Positions 21,555 through 31,900 of a stretch of 64,000 nucleotides of DNA are shown one piece after another. The translations under genes and the position numbers were made by a program. Origin of the DNA: Sanderia malayensis. Its lineage: Eukaryota > Cnidaria > Scyphozoa > Semaeostomeae > Pelagiidae. The stretch's first letter is position 1. Each line of letters starts with the position of its first letter. Below the pieces are notes generated by a model. That model was given only the letters and a program-made list of their open reading frames with translations, did not search any database and had not been told where the DNA came from. The stretch covers positions 149,775 through 213,774 of the forward strand of contig RQOL01000253.1 in assembly GCA_013076295.1 (NCBI GenBank). Reading direction: 5' to 3'.

Positions 21555-24041
21555 CTACAGAAACGCTTGTTTAATGTCTCCTGCCAAGAGTATAGGGTTG
21601 AATCTGACTCTGATAAGTATGTCAAAGATCTTCCTTTGCAGTGGGGGTCCCACATTCAGACATTCATTGAGTGCTGCTGACTCTTGTGTCTCTTTTGCGG
21701 AAGCATCATACACTATGCGGACTTTCGTGGATTCCGCCTTCTCTCTAATCACTGGTTTACGTGGGATGTAATGTTCTTTTCCCTGAACCTTTTCTTCAGC
21801 AACTTCAATTATGCCTTCTTTCAACTGATTGTTTATGATCTCGTCATAAGCCTTAAATAATTCTGGATTCTTATCAAGGCGTCTCAGCAATGAATTCAGT
21901 CTACCTAATGCCAATTTCTTGTTTGTAGGCAGGTTTGGATGTCCGGGCTTCCACGGAAGAGACGTCTCATATCTACCATCTTCTCGCTGTACCAGTTGTT
22001 CCTTAAATTCTTCGTACACGTTTAGTTGATCCCCTTCCGGTTTATCCTCCACTCCAAGCACGTCTAGGCTGCAAAGCCGCATGTAATCTTCATGAGAATT
22101 TGTCGCGAGCATAAGCGTAGCATCACTGGTGTTTTTACCTGGGGAAATAATCGCCCAGCCAAATTTTGTTTTCTCTGCGACAGGCTGTCCCAACTCTCCA
22201 ATTCTTGGGGCTGTTGTTGTTTTAATGAGCGAATAGTTATTTGCTCCTAAGATCACGTGAATTAGTAGAGTTTGTTTCCTGTCTGTATCATCCATATTCA
22301 CTCCGGTTAGATGTTTATTCGCTTTTATCACTTCCTCGTAATTCGGGTTAGGCAGTTGAACTAAGTTTGGGCGTTCAACTCCATTCACTTCTGATTTGAT
22401 GACGAAATTCCTGTTTATATCACTGATCTCCATCTCGTATGTGTATATGGTCTTGTTAACCGTTCCTAGCATCATCTCAACCGATTTATGTTCTCTCTTA
22501 ATTGGCTTCTTTTTGGCGAGCTCAACTATTGTTGATGATACGTATGTGTTACTTGCGCCAGTGTCTAGAAGCGCTCGGCATTTAATTCCTTCTACCTTCA
22601 CTACCACCACTGGATGAACTACAGCTTTCTCGTTTGTCGCTGTCATGGCTGTTTCACTTTGCTTCTTGTCACAAATAGAGGTATGGTGTCTTCTTTGGCA
22701 AACATGACATGTTGTCTTGCTTTTACATTCTTGTGCTCGGTGCTTCTCCCCTGTGCAGTTGAAACAGAGACGTTTACTGCTGAGAATCTTTCTTCTCTCC
22801 TCCAGTGTTGGAACTGCCTCACAATTGATTGACTTGTGCTCCTGCTTGTTGCAGTAAACACATGCTCTTGGCTTTATCTGTTCACTTGCTGCAAATGTTC
22901 TGTCTCTTCGCTGATCCCTTGGTTGTGTTCTGACATCTCTCTCTCCAGGCTGTATAGGATTTCTATCTATCCACTGATGCAAAGCCTCAAGTAGGTCTTG
23001 AAAGCTCCATTCCTTCCACTTGTTATCTGCTCTGGTGATATCGGCTCTGATACCCTCGAGCTTATCAAGAGTCATGCGCACATTTCCGCTCACTGTTCCC
23101 AATTGTTCCATTGTGTCTAGGGCTTGAACATTACATTGTAGTTGATCATAAAACTCGTGTATCTTAGCTCTTGGTCCTCCATGGATGACTGGCAATGCAA
23201 TTATTTGCTGTATGTGAGCATTTGTTACTTCCGCTGGGTCTCCATGTCTTTGTTCTAATATCTCCTTAGCTTTCGCATAACCTTCACTTGTCACTGGTAG
23301 TTTATCGATTGTGATTCGTACTTTCGGAGTTACTAACCCTTTCAAGTATGAGAACTTTGCCGTCTCACTCATTGGCACACTGTCGATCTGTGCTTGGAAA
23401 ATGTTCCAAAATCTAACCCAGTCCAAATGTGTACCTTGGAACTTGGTAATTTGCAGATCCGGAAGCTTCGTCTGCATGCGTTTCTTTTCCGATAACTCCA
23501 GCTTTTTCCTTTCCAGATCCAAAATGAATTTCTCTTTTTGAGCTTGTTTTTCCCGTTCTGCCTGCTCTTCATCGACTCTCAGTTTTGCTTTCAACATTGC
23601 TTCAAACTCGATTTTGTCATCTCTCTGCTGTTCTTGTATTTCTTTATCGCGTGTTGTTATTTCCTCTTCAAATGCTGTCATTGAAGCTTCATATGGTTTC
23701 ACAGATTCCGTTATTGTGTCTGTCCAGTGATCTACATCTTCCTCTGTTTCATCTGCATCAATTAAAAGTCCTTGTATCTCCTGCATTAGCTCGTAAACCT
23801 CATCAAGCTTTGATTTCAAAAGGTTCTTTTGACAAGTTGTTTGGTCATTTGTCCCTTCAGTTAAAATGCGTTCAGACGATTTATTGTGATATCCAAGTCT
23901 TTTCAAAACGGATTGAAGCTTTAGTTTCTTAGAATCAATAGACGATTTTATTTCACCAATTTTGTTATTTCCTTCACTGGGACCTGGTTCCATAGGTCTG
24001 TTTACTTCGAGTTCTTTTGATTTCCCTCTGGTAGTCACCAT
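21555..24041 (-). pseudogene. BEL gag-protease-RT start (828 codons)
   Basis: Starts at ATG 24041, about 90 bp after the 5' LTR. Residues 100-190 form a charged coiled coil. About 190-360 is the DUF1759-like gag domain (LPDLQITKFQG, WVRFWNIF). About 393-470 holds three CX2CX4-5HX3-4C knuckles (CVYCNKQEHKSINC, CFNCTGEKHRAQEC, CHVCQRRHHTSIC). The aspartic protease is at about 490 (RALLDTGASNTYV). RT begins at about 770 (VRIVYDASAK) and reaches IKQAFL, where TAG replaces the expected Gln codon. The protein is otherwise intact to that point. One nonsense change separates it from the next segment. Confidence 0.9.
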
Positions 24042-24113
24042 ATTGATAAAAAAACAACGATGTGGAAAGATTTACTTCGTTTTTTAAAACAAGTCACAAT
24101 TCCTGAAGTCTCT

Positions 24114-24129
24114 CCCATCTGGGGTGCCA
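24114..24129 (-). promoter_or_regulatory. BEL primer binding site
   Basis: In element sense TGGCACCCCAGATGGG starts three bases after the 5' LTR end. TGG pairs with the CCA end of a tRNA. The tRNA species cannot be named from the sequence alone. Confidence 0.6.
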
Positions 24130-24132
24130 CTT

Positions 24133-24453
24133 TGTGGTGAATTCTGTTCGGAAAGCGTCCACAAATTATAGATAGTAATTTCAAACTTCGAATAAAACAA
24201 CAGCTTGTAAGACACGTCTTACAAGCTGTTGTTTTATTCATAAGCGATATTTATTCATAAGCGATGTTGTTTTATTCATAAGCGATATATTAATATATGA
24301 AAAACAGCATAAAAAAAGCAAACCATCACAATCACAAAACTCTCTCTCTCTTTTTCTCGTCTCATACATCCGCCTCTCTTCCTCCTTCAATCAATTATAT
24401 AAAAAATGTCAACAAGTATTAAAAGTAAGTTAGTCCGGGGGTAATTCCCCACA
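24133..24453 (-). repeat. BEL 5' LTR
   Basis: 321 bp, 67 bp longer than the 3' LTR. The extra part (about 24214-24285) repeats CATAAGCGAT several times and contains CTTACAAGCTGTTGTTTTAT in inverted order relative to the adjoining LTR sequence, a local inverted duplication. A CT microsatellite (24341-24352) and the AATTCCCCACA end are shared with the 3' LTR. Confidence 0.92.
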
Positions 24454-24650
24454 ATTTATCAGAGCAGAGCTTTATCGTTTTGGAATTCACCAAAATAGTG
24501 TTTGCAGAATTTTCTACAAGTGTATTGTTGTTTTGTCAAAATGTCTATCTGTCCTTATTCTTTGGCCTGAAAAGGAAGTTCTTCACAAGACCATGCCTAC
24601 AGCATCCAGAGAACATTTTTCAAAGTGTGCTGTGATCACTGATTAACATT
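24454..24650 (+). pseudogene. THAP transposase, middle part after the BEL insertion
   Basis: The plus strand reads ELYRFGIHQNSVCRIF, LWPEKEVLHKTMP and HFSKCAVITD, the helix-turn-helix and lead-in to the DDE_Tnp_4 domain; the last Asp may be the first catalytic residue. A one-base shift is needed at the BEL insertion point to join it to 19257. After ITD comes a stop and the match is lost, so the catalytic core is deleted. Confidence 0.6.
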
Positions 24651-25079
24651 ATCTAATGCACAAATCTACACTGAACTGAGGACCAAATTTCCAAAGCATG
24701 GGTGTCTTTTGGACCTCTCGCTCCAAGAGACCCATGCTTGCAAATGATAGCATGAAATGCCAATATATTAAAAATCATTATTTTTATCTATCTCAGGCAC
24801 TTGAATATTTTGAATGTTTTATTCGTTCTTGTTTTTTGCTTTGAATTTTGTTGAGTTCCATAAATGCAAAACTCCTGTTAAAAACTTAACAATGCCTTGC
24901 TGCCATACTGTGACTCGAATTTATTTTGGCTGAAATCAAAATTTTCAAATATTATACACTTGGGATGGCTTTTTAAATTTTCACGATTAATAAATGCAAT
25001 ATTTCACGATTATAAAGGCAATATTCCACGTGTGAATCCATGTGGAAAGAGTAATTGGACTGCTTTGAAATAAATTTAC
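24651..25079. other. Non-coding remnant where the DDE core should be
   Basis: About 430 AT-rich bases without coding signal replace roughly 500-600 bp expected for the DDE catalytic domain. An imperfect hairpin lies at 24694-24739 (arms AAGCATGGG and CCCATGCTT). No inserted element was recognised. Confidence 0.5.
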
Positions 25080-25215
25080 AATGTTGCAGAGCATCATCCC
25101 ATTCAAGTTGCTGATGAGCAAAACTACAGAAGAAGATAGCATTCTTGATGATCTTTTGGTTGTATGTTCAGCTCTTTGAAACCTCTGTGAGCCTGTTGTT
25201 CCTCTGGAATGAAAC
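25080..25215 (+). pseudogene. THAP transposase, C-terminal tail
   Basis: The plus strand reads SIIPFKLLMSKTTEEDSILD, then DDLLVVCSAL, a stop and NLCEPVVP. The wording DDLLxVCxALxNL is typical of the C-terminus of DDE_Tnp_4 transposases. It sits just before the 3' end of the oppositely oriented SWIM/YqaJ remnant, as expected for a convergent pair. Confidence 0.6.
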
Positions 25216-25238
25216 AGCAGCACAGAATTTGTCACCCT

Positions 25239-25850
25239 TTAAACAGCTTTTTTCAAAGCTACCCAATAGACCAATGTGTGACCCCTTGTGTTGTCAAACA
25301 GAGTTTGTGTATGTATATAAATATCTAGTGGGGCGAGTTGAGTTGTTAACCAATCAAGAACAAAGTTCTGAAGTACAAGAAGATGTAGACTTTTCTTTGA
25401 ACTCAGAAACACTATAAATATAAAAACAATTGCCGCAACATGAAAGCAAACTTCCCCTTGTCCAACCAAACAAGTATAATGTCCCCTACATACGGATCTA
25501 TCATCATTAACGACGACCCAAGCTTGATTAGGCAATTTTTGTGAAATTATTGCGAGTGTCGTACTTTCGCAATAAAAGATACAAGGGGGGCTGCATTCGC
25601 TTACAAATTTCCTCATAGGTTTGACAAGTGACAACATACGGATATGCATTAATACTTTTATAAGCTTTCAAACTTGAATGGGTAAAATTGCTTGTTGAAG
25701 TAACCAGATAATTGTAAACGGCTGCGTAAGAAAATTTGGGCCACTGCTCCAAAGGAGTATCAAAATCAGACTTTTCAATAAATATGGGTCCGATATCTGT
25801 AAAAATTGCAACTTCTGGTCGTAAACTAATTTTAGCTCAGAGGTGAGGCC
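25239..25850 (-). pseudogene. SWIM zinc finger / YqaJ-type protein, N-terminal part
   Basis: Minus-strand pieces in two frames carry PKFSYAAVYNYLVTS and SSLKAYKSINAYPYVV (25528-25850), then AWVVVNDDRSV, HYTCLVGQGEVCFHVAAIVF (25239-25649). The last is a SWIM finger (C-x-C...C-x-H) whose first Cys is Tyr; C, C and H remain. A third-frame tail TSSCTSELCS precedes a stop. In related transposons this N-terminal block leads into a YqaJ-like nuclease; that domain is absent here, so only the front survives. Assigned by motif; homology should be confirmed. Confidence 0.6.
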
Positions 25851-25878
25851 AGAGTAATGTACAGATAGCGAGTGACAA

Positions 25879-25892
25879 GCCCCAAAAGGGGC
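25879..25892. other. Short perfect palindrome near the transposon right end
   Basis: GCCCCAAAAGGGGC is a stem of five G-C pairs with an AAAA loop. A further CGGGGCTTTT at 25902 can compete for the same left arm. It lies about 100 bp inside the right terminus. A structural role is unknown. Confidence 0.4.
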
Positions 25893-25991
25893 GTTCTCCT
25901 TCGGGGCTTTTTAATGGCCGCCATTTTGCCATTCATTTTACCACTCAGTCCGAAAAGAATGAGTTCTGTGACGTCACTATGCATATCATCT

Positions 25992-28900
25992 ATTGCTGCT
26001 AAAAATCGTCTTTTGTCGTCATTGCGTCGTTATTAGCTGGAGATGAGTTGCTGCTGAACATTGTCTTTTACCGTCATTGGGTCTTTTTTACTGGTGAAGA
26101 GTTGCTGCTCAATATTGTGTTCTATCGTCATTGGGTCTTTATTAACTGGAAGGAGTTGCTGTTGAACATTGTCTTCTATCATAATTGCGTCTTGATTAAC
26201 TGGAGAAGAGGTGCTCCTGAACATTGTTCTTTATCATCATTGGGTCTTTACTACTGAAGAAGAGTTGCTGCTGAACATTGTCTTTTATCATCATTGCGTC
26301 TTTATTAACTGGAGAGGAGTGGCTGCTGAACATTGTCTTTTATCGTCTTTGTGTCTTTATTAACTGGTGAAGAGTTGCTGCTCAATAATGTGTTCTATCA
26401 TAATTGCGTCTTGATTAACTGGAGAAGAGGTGCTCCTGAACATTTTTCCTTATCATCATTGCGTCTTTATTATCTGGAGAATAGTTGCTGCTGAACATTG
26501 TTTTTTATCGTCATTGCGTCGTTATTAGCTGGAGATGAGTTGCTGCTGAACATTGTCTTATAACGTCATTGCGTCTTTTTTACTGGTGAAGAGTTGCTGC
26601 TCAATATTGTGTTCTATCGTCATTGGGTCTTTATTAACTGGAAGGAGTTGCTGTTGAACATTGTTTTCTATCATAATTGCGTCTTGATTAACTGGAGAAG
26701 AGGTGCTCCTGAACATTGCTCTTTATCACCATTAGGTCTTTATCAGCTGGAGAAGAGTTCCCGCTGAACATTGTCTTTTATCATCATTGCGTCTTTATTA
26801 ACTGGAGAGGAGTTGCTGCTGAACATTGTCTGTTATCGTCTTTGGGTCTTTATTAACTGTAGAAGAGTTGCTGTTGAACATTGTCTTCTATCATCATTGC
26901 GTCTTGATTAACTGGAGAAGAGGTGCTCCTGAACATTGTTCTTTATCATCATTGCGTCTCTATTAACTGGAGAGGAGTTGCTGCTGAACATTGCTTTTTA
27001 TCGTCATTGCGTCGTTATTAGCTGGAGATGAGGTGCTGCTGAACATCGTCTTTTATCGTCATTCGGTCTTTTTTATTGGTGAAGAGTTGCTGCTCAATAT
27101 TGTGTTCTATCGTCATTGGGTCTTTATTAACTGGAAGGAGTTGCTGTTGAACATTGTCTTCTATCATAATTGCGTCTTGATTAACTGGAGAAGAGGTGCT
27201 CCTGAACAGTGTTCTTGATCATCATTGGGTTTTTACTACTGAAGAAGAGTTGCTGCTGAACATTGTCTTGTAGCATCATTGCGTCTTTATTAACTGGAGA
27301 GGAGTTGCTGTTGAACATTGTCTTTTATCGTCTTTGGGTCTTTGTTACTGGAGGAGAGTTGCTGCTCAATATTGTGTTCTATCGTCATTGGGTCTTTATT
27401 AACTGGAAGGAGTTGCTGTTGAACATTGTTTTCTATCATAATTGCGTCTTGATTAACTGGAGAAGAGGTGCTCCTGAACATTGTTCTTTACCATCATTGG
27501 GTCTTTACTACTGAAGAAGAGTTGCTGCTGAACATTGTCTTTTATCATCATTGCGTCTTTATTAACTGGAGAGGAGTTGCTGCTGAACATTGTCTTTTAT
27601 CGTCTTTGGGTCTTTGTTACTGGAGGAGAGTTGCTGCTAAACATTGTCTTTTATCATGTTTCCGCCTTTATTACTGGAGAAGAGTTGGTGCTGAACATTG
27701 TCTTTTATCGTCATTGGGTCTTTATTACTGGAGAAGAGTTGCTGCTCAACATTGTCTTTTATCATCATTGCCTATTTATTAACTAAAAAAGAGTCGCTGC
27801 TGAAACTTGTTTTTCATCATCATTGGGTAATTATTAACTGGAGAGGAGTTGCTCCTGAACATTGCTCTTTATCACCATTAGGTCTTCATCAGCTGGAGAA
27901 GAGTTCCCGCTGAACATTGTCTTTTATCATCATTGCGTCTTTATTAACTGGAGAGGAGTTGCTGCTGAACATTGTCTGTTATCGCCTTTGGGTCTTTATT
28001 GACTGTAGAAGAGTTGCTGTTGAACATTGTCTTCTATCATCATTGCGTCTTGATTAACTGGAGAAGAGGTGCTCCTGAACAGTGTTCTTGATCATCATTG
28101 GGTTTTTACTACTGAAGAAGAGTTGCTGCTGAACATTGTCTTGTAGCATCATTGCGTCTTTATTAACTGGAGAGGAGTTGCTGTTGAACATTGTCTTTTA
28201 TCGTCTTTGGGTCTTTGTTACTGGAGGAGAGTTGCTGCTAAACATTGTCTTTTATCATGTTTCTGTCTTTATTACTGGAGAAGAGTTGGTGCGGAACATT
28301 GTCTTTTATCGTCATTCGGTCTTTTTTACTGGAGAAGAGTTGCTGCTGAACATTGTCTTTTATCATCATTGCCTCTTTATTAACTAAAAAAGAATCGCTG
28401 CTGAACCTTGTTTTTCATCATCATTGGGTAATCATTAACTGGAGGGGAGTTGCTCCTGAACATTGTTCTTTATCATCATTGCGTTTTTACCACTGAAGAA
28501 GAGTTGCTGCTGAACATTGTCCTGTAGCATCATTGCGTCTTTATTAACTGGAGAGGAGTTGCTGTTGAACATTGTCTTTTATCGTCATTGGGTCTTTATT
28601 ACTGGAGAAAAGCTGCTGCTTAACATTGTCTTTCATCATCCTTGGGTCTTTATTATGGGGAGAAAAGTTGCTGCTGAACATTGTTTTTTATCATCATTGC
28701 GTCTTTACTACTGAAGAAGAGTTGCTGCTTAACATTGTCTTTTATCAACATTGCGTCTTTATTAACTGGAGAGGAGTTGCTGCTGAACATTGTCTTTTAT
28801 CGTCTTTGGGTCTTTGTTACTGGAGGAGAGTTGCTGCTAAACATTGTCTTTTATCATGTTTCCGTCTCTATTACTGGAGAGGAGTTGGTGCTGAACATTG

Positions 28901-31900
28901 TCTTTTATCGTCATTGGGTCTTTATTACTGGAGAAAAGCTGCTGCTTAACATTGTCTTTCATCATCCTTGGGTCTTTATTATGGGGAGAAAAGTTGCTGC
29001 TGAACATTGTTTTTTATCATCATTGCGTCTTTACTACTGAAGAAGAGTTGCTGCTTAACATTGTCTTTTATCAAACATTGCGTCTTTGTTAACTGGAGAG
29101 GAGTTGCTGCTGAACATTGTCTTTTATCGTCTTTGGGTCTTTATTAACTGATGAGGAGTTGCTGCTCAATATTGTGTTTTATCACAATTGCGTCTTGATT
29201 AACTGGAGAAGAGGTGCTCCTGAACATTGTTCTTTATCATCATTGGTTCTTTACTACTGAAGAAGAGTTGCTGCTGAACATTGTCTTTTATCATCATTGC
29301 GTCTTTATTAACTGGAAAGGAGTTGCTGCAGAACATTGTCTTTTATCTTCTTTCGGTCTTTATTAACTGGTGAAGAGTTGCTGCTGAACATTGTTTTTTT
29401 ATCGTCATTGCGTCCTTATTAGCTGGAGATGAGTTGCTGCTGAACATTGTCTTTTATCGTCTTTGGGTCTTTGTTACTGGAGGAGAGTTGCTGCTAAACA
29501 TTGTCTTTTATCATGTTTCCGTCTCTATTACTGGAGAGGAGTTGGTGCTGAACATTGTCTTTTATCGTCATTGGGTCCTTATTACTGGAGAAGACTGGCT
29601 GCTGAACTTTGTCTATTATCATCATTGCGTCTTTATTAACTGGAGAATAGTTGCTGCTGAACATTGTTTTTTATAATCATTGCGTCGTTATTAACTGCAG
29701 AAGAGTTGCTGCTGAACATTGTCTTTTATCGTCATTGGGTCCTTGTTACTGGAGAAGAGTTGCTGCTGAACATTGTATTTTGTCGTCATTGGGTTTTCAT
29801 TACTGGAGAAGAGTTGGTGCTGAACATTGTCTTTTATCGCTATTGCGTCGTTATTAACTCGAGAATAGTTACTGCTGAACATTGCCTTTTAGCGTCATTG
29901 GGTCCTTATTGCCGAAGAAGCGTTGATGCAAAACATTGTCTTTTATCGTCATTGGGTCTTTATTATCTGGAGAATAGTTGCTGCTGAACATTGTTTTTTA
30001 TCATCATTGCGTCTTTACTACTGAAGAAGAGTTGCTGATGAACATTGCCTTTTACCGTCATTGGGTCTTTATTAACTGGAGAGGAGTTGCTGCTGAACAT
30101 TGTCTTTTATCGTCTATGGGTCTTTATTAACTGGTGAAGAGTTGCTGCTCAATATTGTGTTCTATCATAATTGCGTCTTGATTAACTGGAGAAGAGGTGC
30201 TCCTGAACATTGTTCTTTATCGTCATTGGTTCTTTACCACTGAAGAAGAGTTGCTGCTGAACATTGTCTTTTATCATCATTGCGTCTTTATTAACTGGAG
30301 AGGAGTTGCTGCTGAACATTGTCTTTTATCGTCTATGGGTCTTTATTAACTGGTGAAGAGTTGCTGCTCAATATTGTGTTCTATCATAATTGCGTCTTGA
30401 TTAACTGGAGATGAGGTGCTCCTGAACATTTTCCTTATCATCATTGCGTCTTTATTATCTGGCGAATAGTTGCTGCTGAACATTGTTTTTTTATCGTCAT
30501 TGCGTCCTTATTAGCTGGAGAAGAGTTGGTGCTGAACATTGTCTTTTATCGTCATTGGGTCTTTATTAGTGGAGAAGAGTTGCTGCTGAACATTGTCTTT
30601 TATCATCATTGCCTCTTTATTAACTAAAAAAGGGTCGCTGCTGAACCTCGTTTTTCATCAACATTGGGTAATTATTAACTGGAGAGGAGTTGCTCCTGAA
30701 CATTGTTTTTTATCATCATTGCGTCCTTATTACTGGAGAAGACTGGCTGCTGAACATTGTCTATTATCATCATTGCGTCTTTATCAACTGGAGAATAGTT
30801 GCTGCTGAACATTGTTTTTATAATCATTGCGTCGTTATTAACTGGAGAAGAGTTGCTGCTGAACATTGTCTTTTATCGTCATTGGTCCTTATTACTGGAG
30901 AAGAGTTGCTGCTGAACATTGTTTTTTGTCGTCATTGGGTTTTCATTACTGGAGAAGAGTTGGTGCTGAACATTGCCTTTTATCGCTATTGCGTCGTTAT
31001 TAACTCGAGAATAGTTACTGCTGAACATTGTCTTTTATCGTCATTGGGTCCTTATTACCGAAGAAGCGTTGATGCAGAACATTGTCTTTTATCTTCATTG
31101 GGTCTTTATGAACTGGAGAAGAGTTGCTCCTGAACATTGTTTTTTATCATCATTTGGTCTTTATTATCTGGAGAATAGTTGCTGCTGAACATTGTTTTTT
31201 ATCGTCATTGCGTCGTTATTAGCTGGAGATGAGTTGGTGATGAACATTGTCTTTTATCGTCTTTGGGTCTTTGTTACTGTAGGAGAGTTGCTGCTAAACA
31301 TTGTCTTTTATCATGTTTCCGTCTTTATTACTGGAGAGGAGTTGGTGCTAAACATTGTCTTTTATCGTCATTGGGTCCTTATTACTGGAGAAGACTGGCT
31401 GCTGAACATTGTCTATTATCATCATTGCGTCTTTATCAACTGGAGAATAGTTGCTGCTGAACATTGTTTTTTATAATCATTGCGTCGTTATTAACTGGAG
31501 AAGAGTTGCTGCTGAACATTGTCTTTTATCGTCATTGGTCCTTATTACTGGAGAAAAGCTGCTGCTGAACATTGTCTTTCATCATTCTTGGGTCTTTATT
31601 ATGGGGAGAAAAGTTGCTGCTGAACATTGTTTTTTATCATCATTGCGTCTTTGTTACCTGGAGAAGAGTTGCTCCGGAACATTGTTTTTTTTCGTCATTG
31701 CGTCGTTATTAACTGGAGAAGAGTTGCTGCTAAACATTGTCTTTTAACGTCATTGGGTCTTTATTACTGGAGAAAAGCTGCTGCTGAACATTGTCTTTCA
31801 TCATTCTTGGGTCTTTATTATGGGGAGAAAAGCTGCTGCTGAACATTGTTTTTTATCATCATTGCGTCTTTATTACCTGGAGAAGAGTTGCTGTTGAACA

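Larger units (their letters stand above)
19258..24453 (-). mobile_element. BEL/Pao LTR retrotransposon, defective, inserted in the ISL2EU-like element
   Basis: 5.2 kb bounded by LTRs with TGTGG...CCACA ends. ATTT occurs just outside both ends (19254-19257 and 24454-24457), a target duplication. A primer site and polypurine tract lie in the expected places. Order is gag, protease, RT, RNase H, integrase, as in BEL/Pao. Defects are TAG stops at 21555 and 21390, a TGA in place of Arg after RNase H (about 20454), and deletion of most of the integrase core. Gag-protease is open for 828 codons, so the copy is not ancient, but it cannot be autonomous. Confidence 0.92.
18321..25991. mobile_element. 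ISL2EU-like DNA transposon, degenerate, split by a BEL element
   Basis: The ends are inverted repeats of about 75-80 bp: left AAAAGATATGCATATTGACG, right (reverse complement) AGATGATATGCATAGTGACG, each followed inward by GAGTGGTAAAATGA and GGCGGCCA. A two-base AT lies on both sides (18319-18320, 25992-25993), and removing the element with one AT gives a normal satellite unit. Coding remnants are a THAP/HTH/DDE_Tnp_4 transposase on plus and a SWIM/YqaJ-type protein on minus, convergent. Such gene pairs and 2-bp duplications are known for ISL2EU elements. Without the BEL insertion the copy is about 2.5 kb and lacks the DDE core, so it is inactive. Confidence 0.75.

Noticed and set aside
22396..23932. 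Plus-strand frames of 67-115 codons across the BEL gag-pol
   Set aside because: They are antisense shadows of an 828-codon frame with clear domains.
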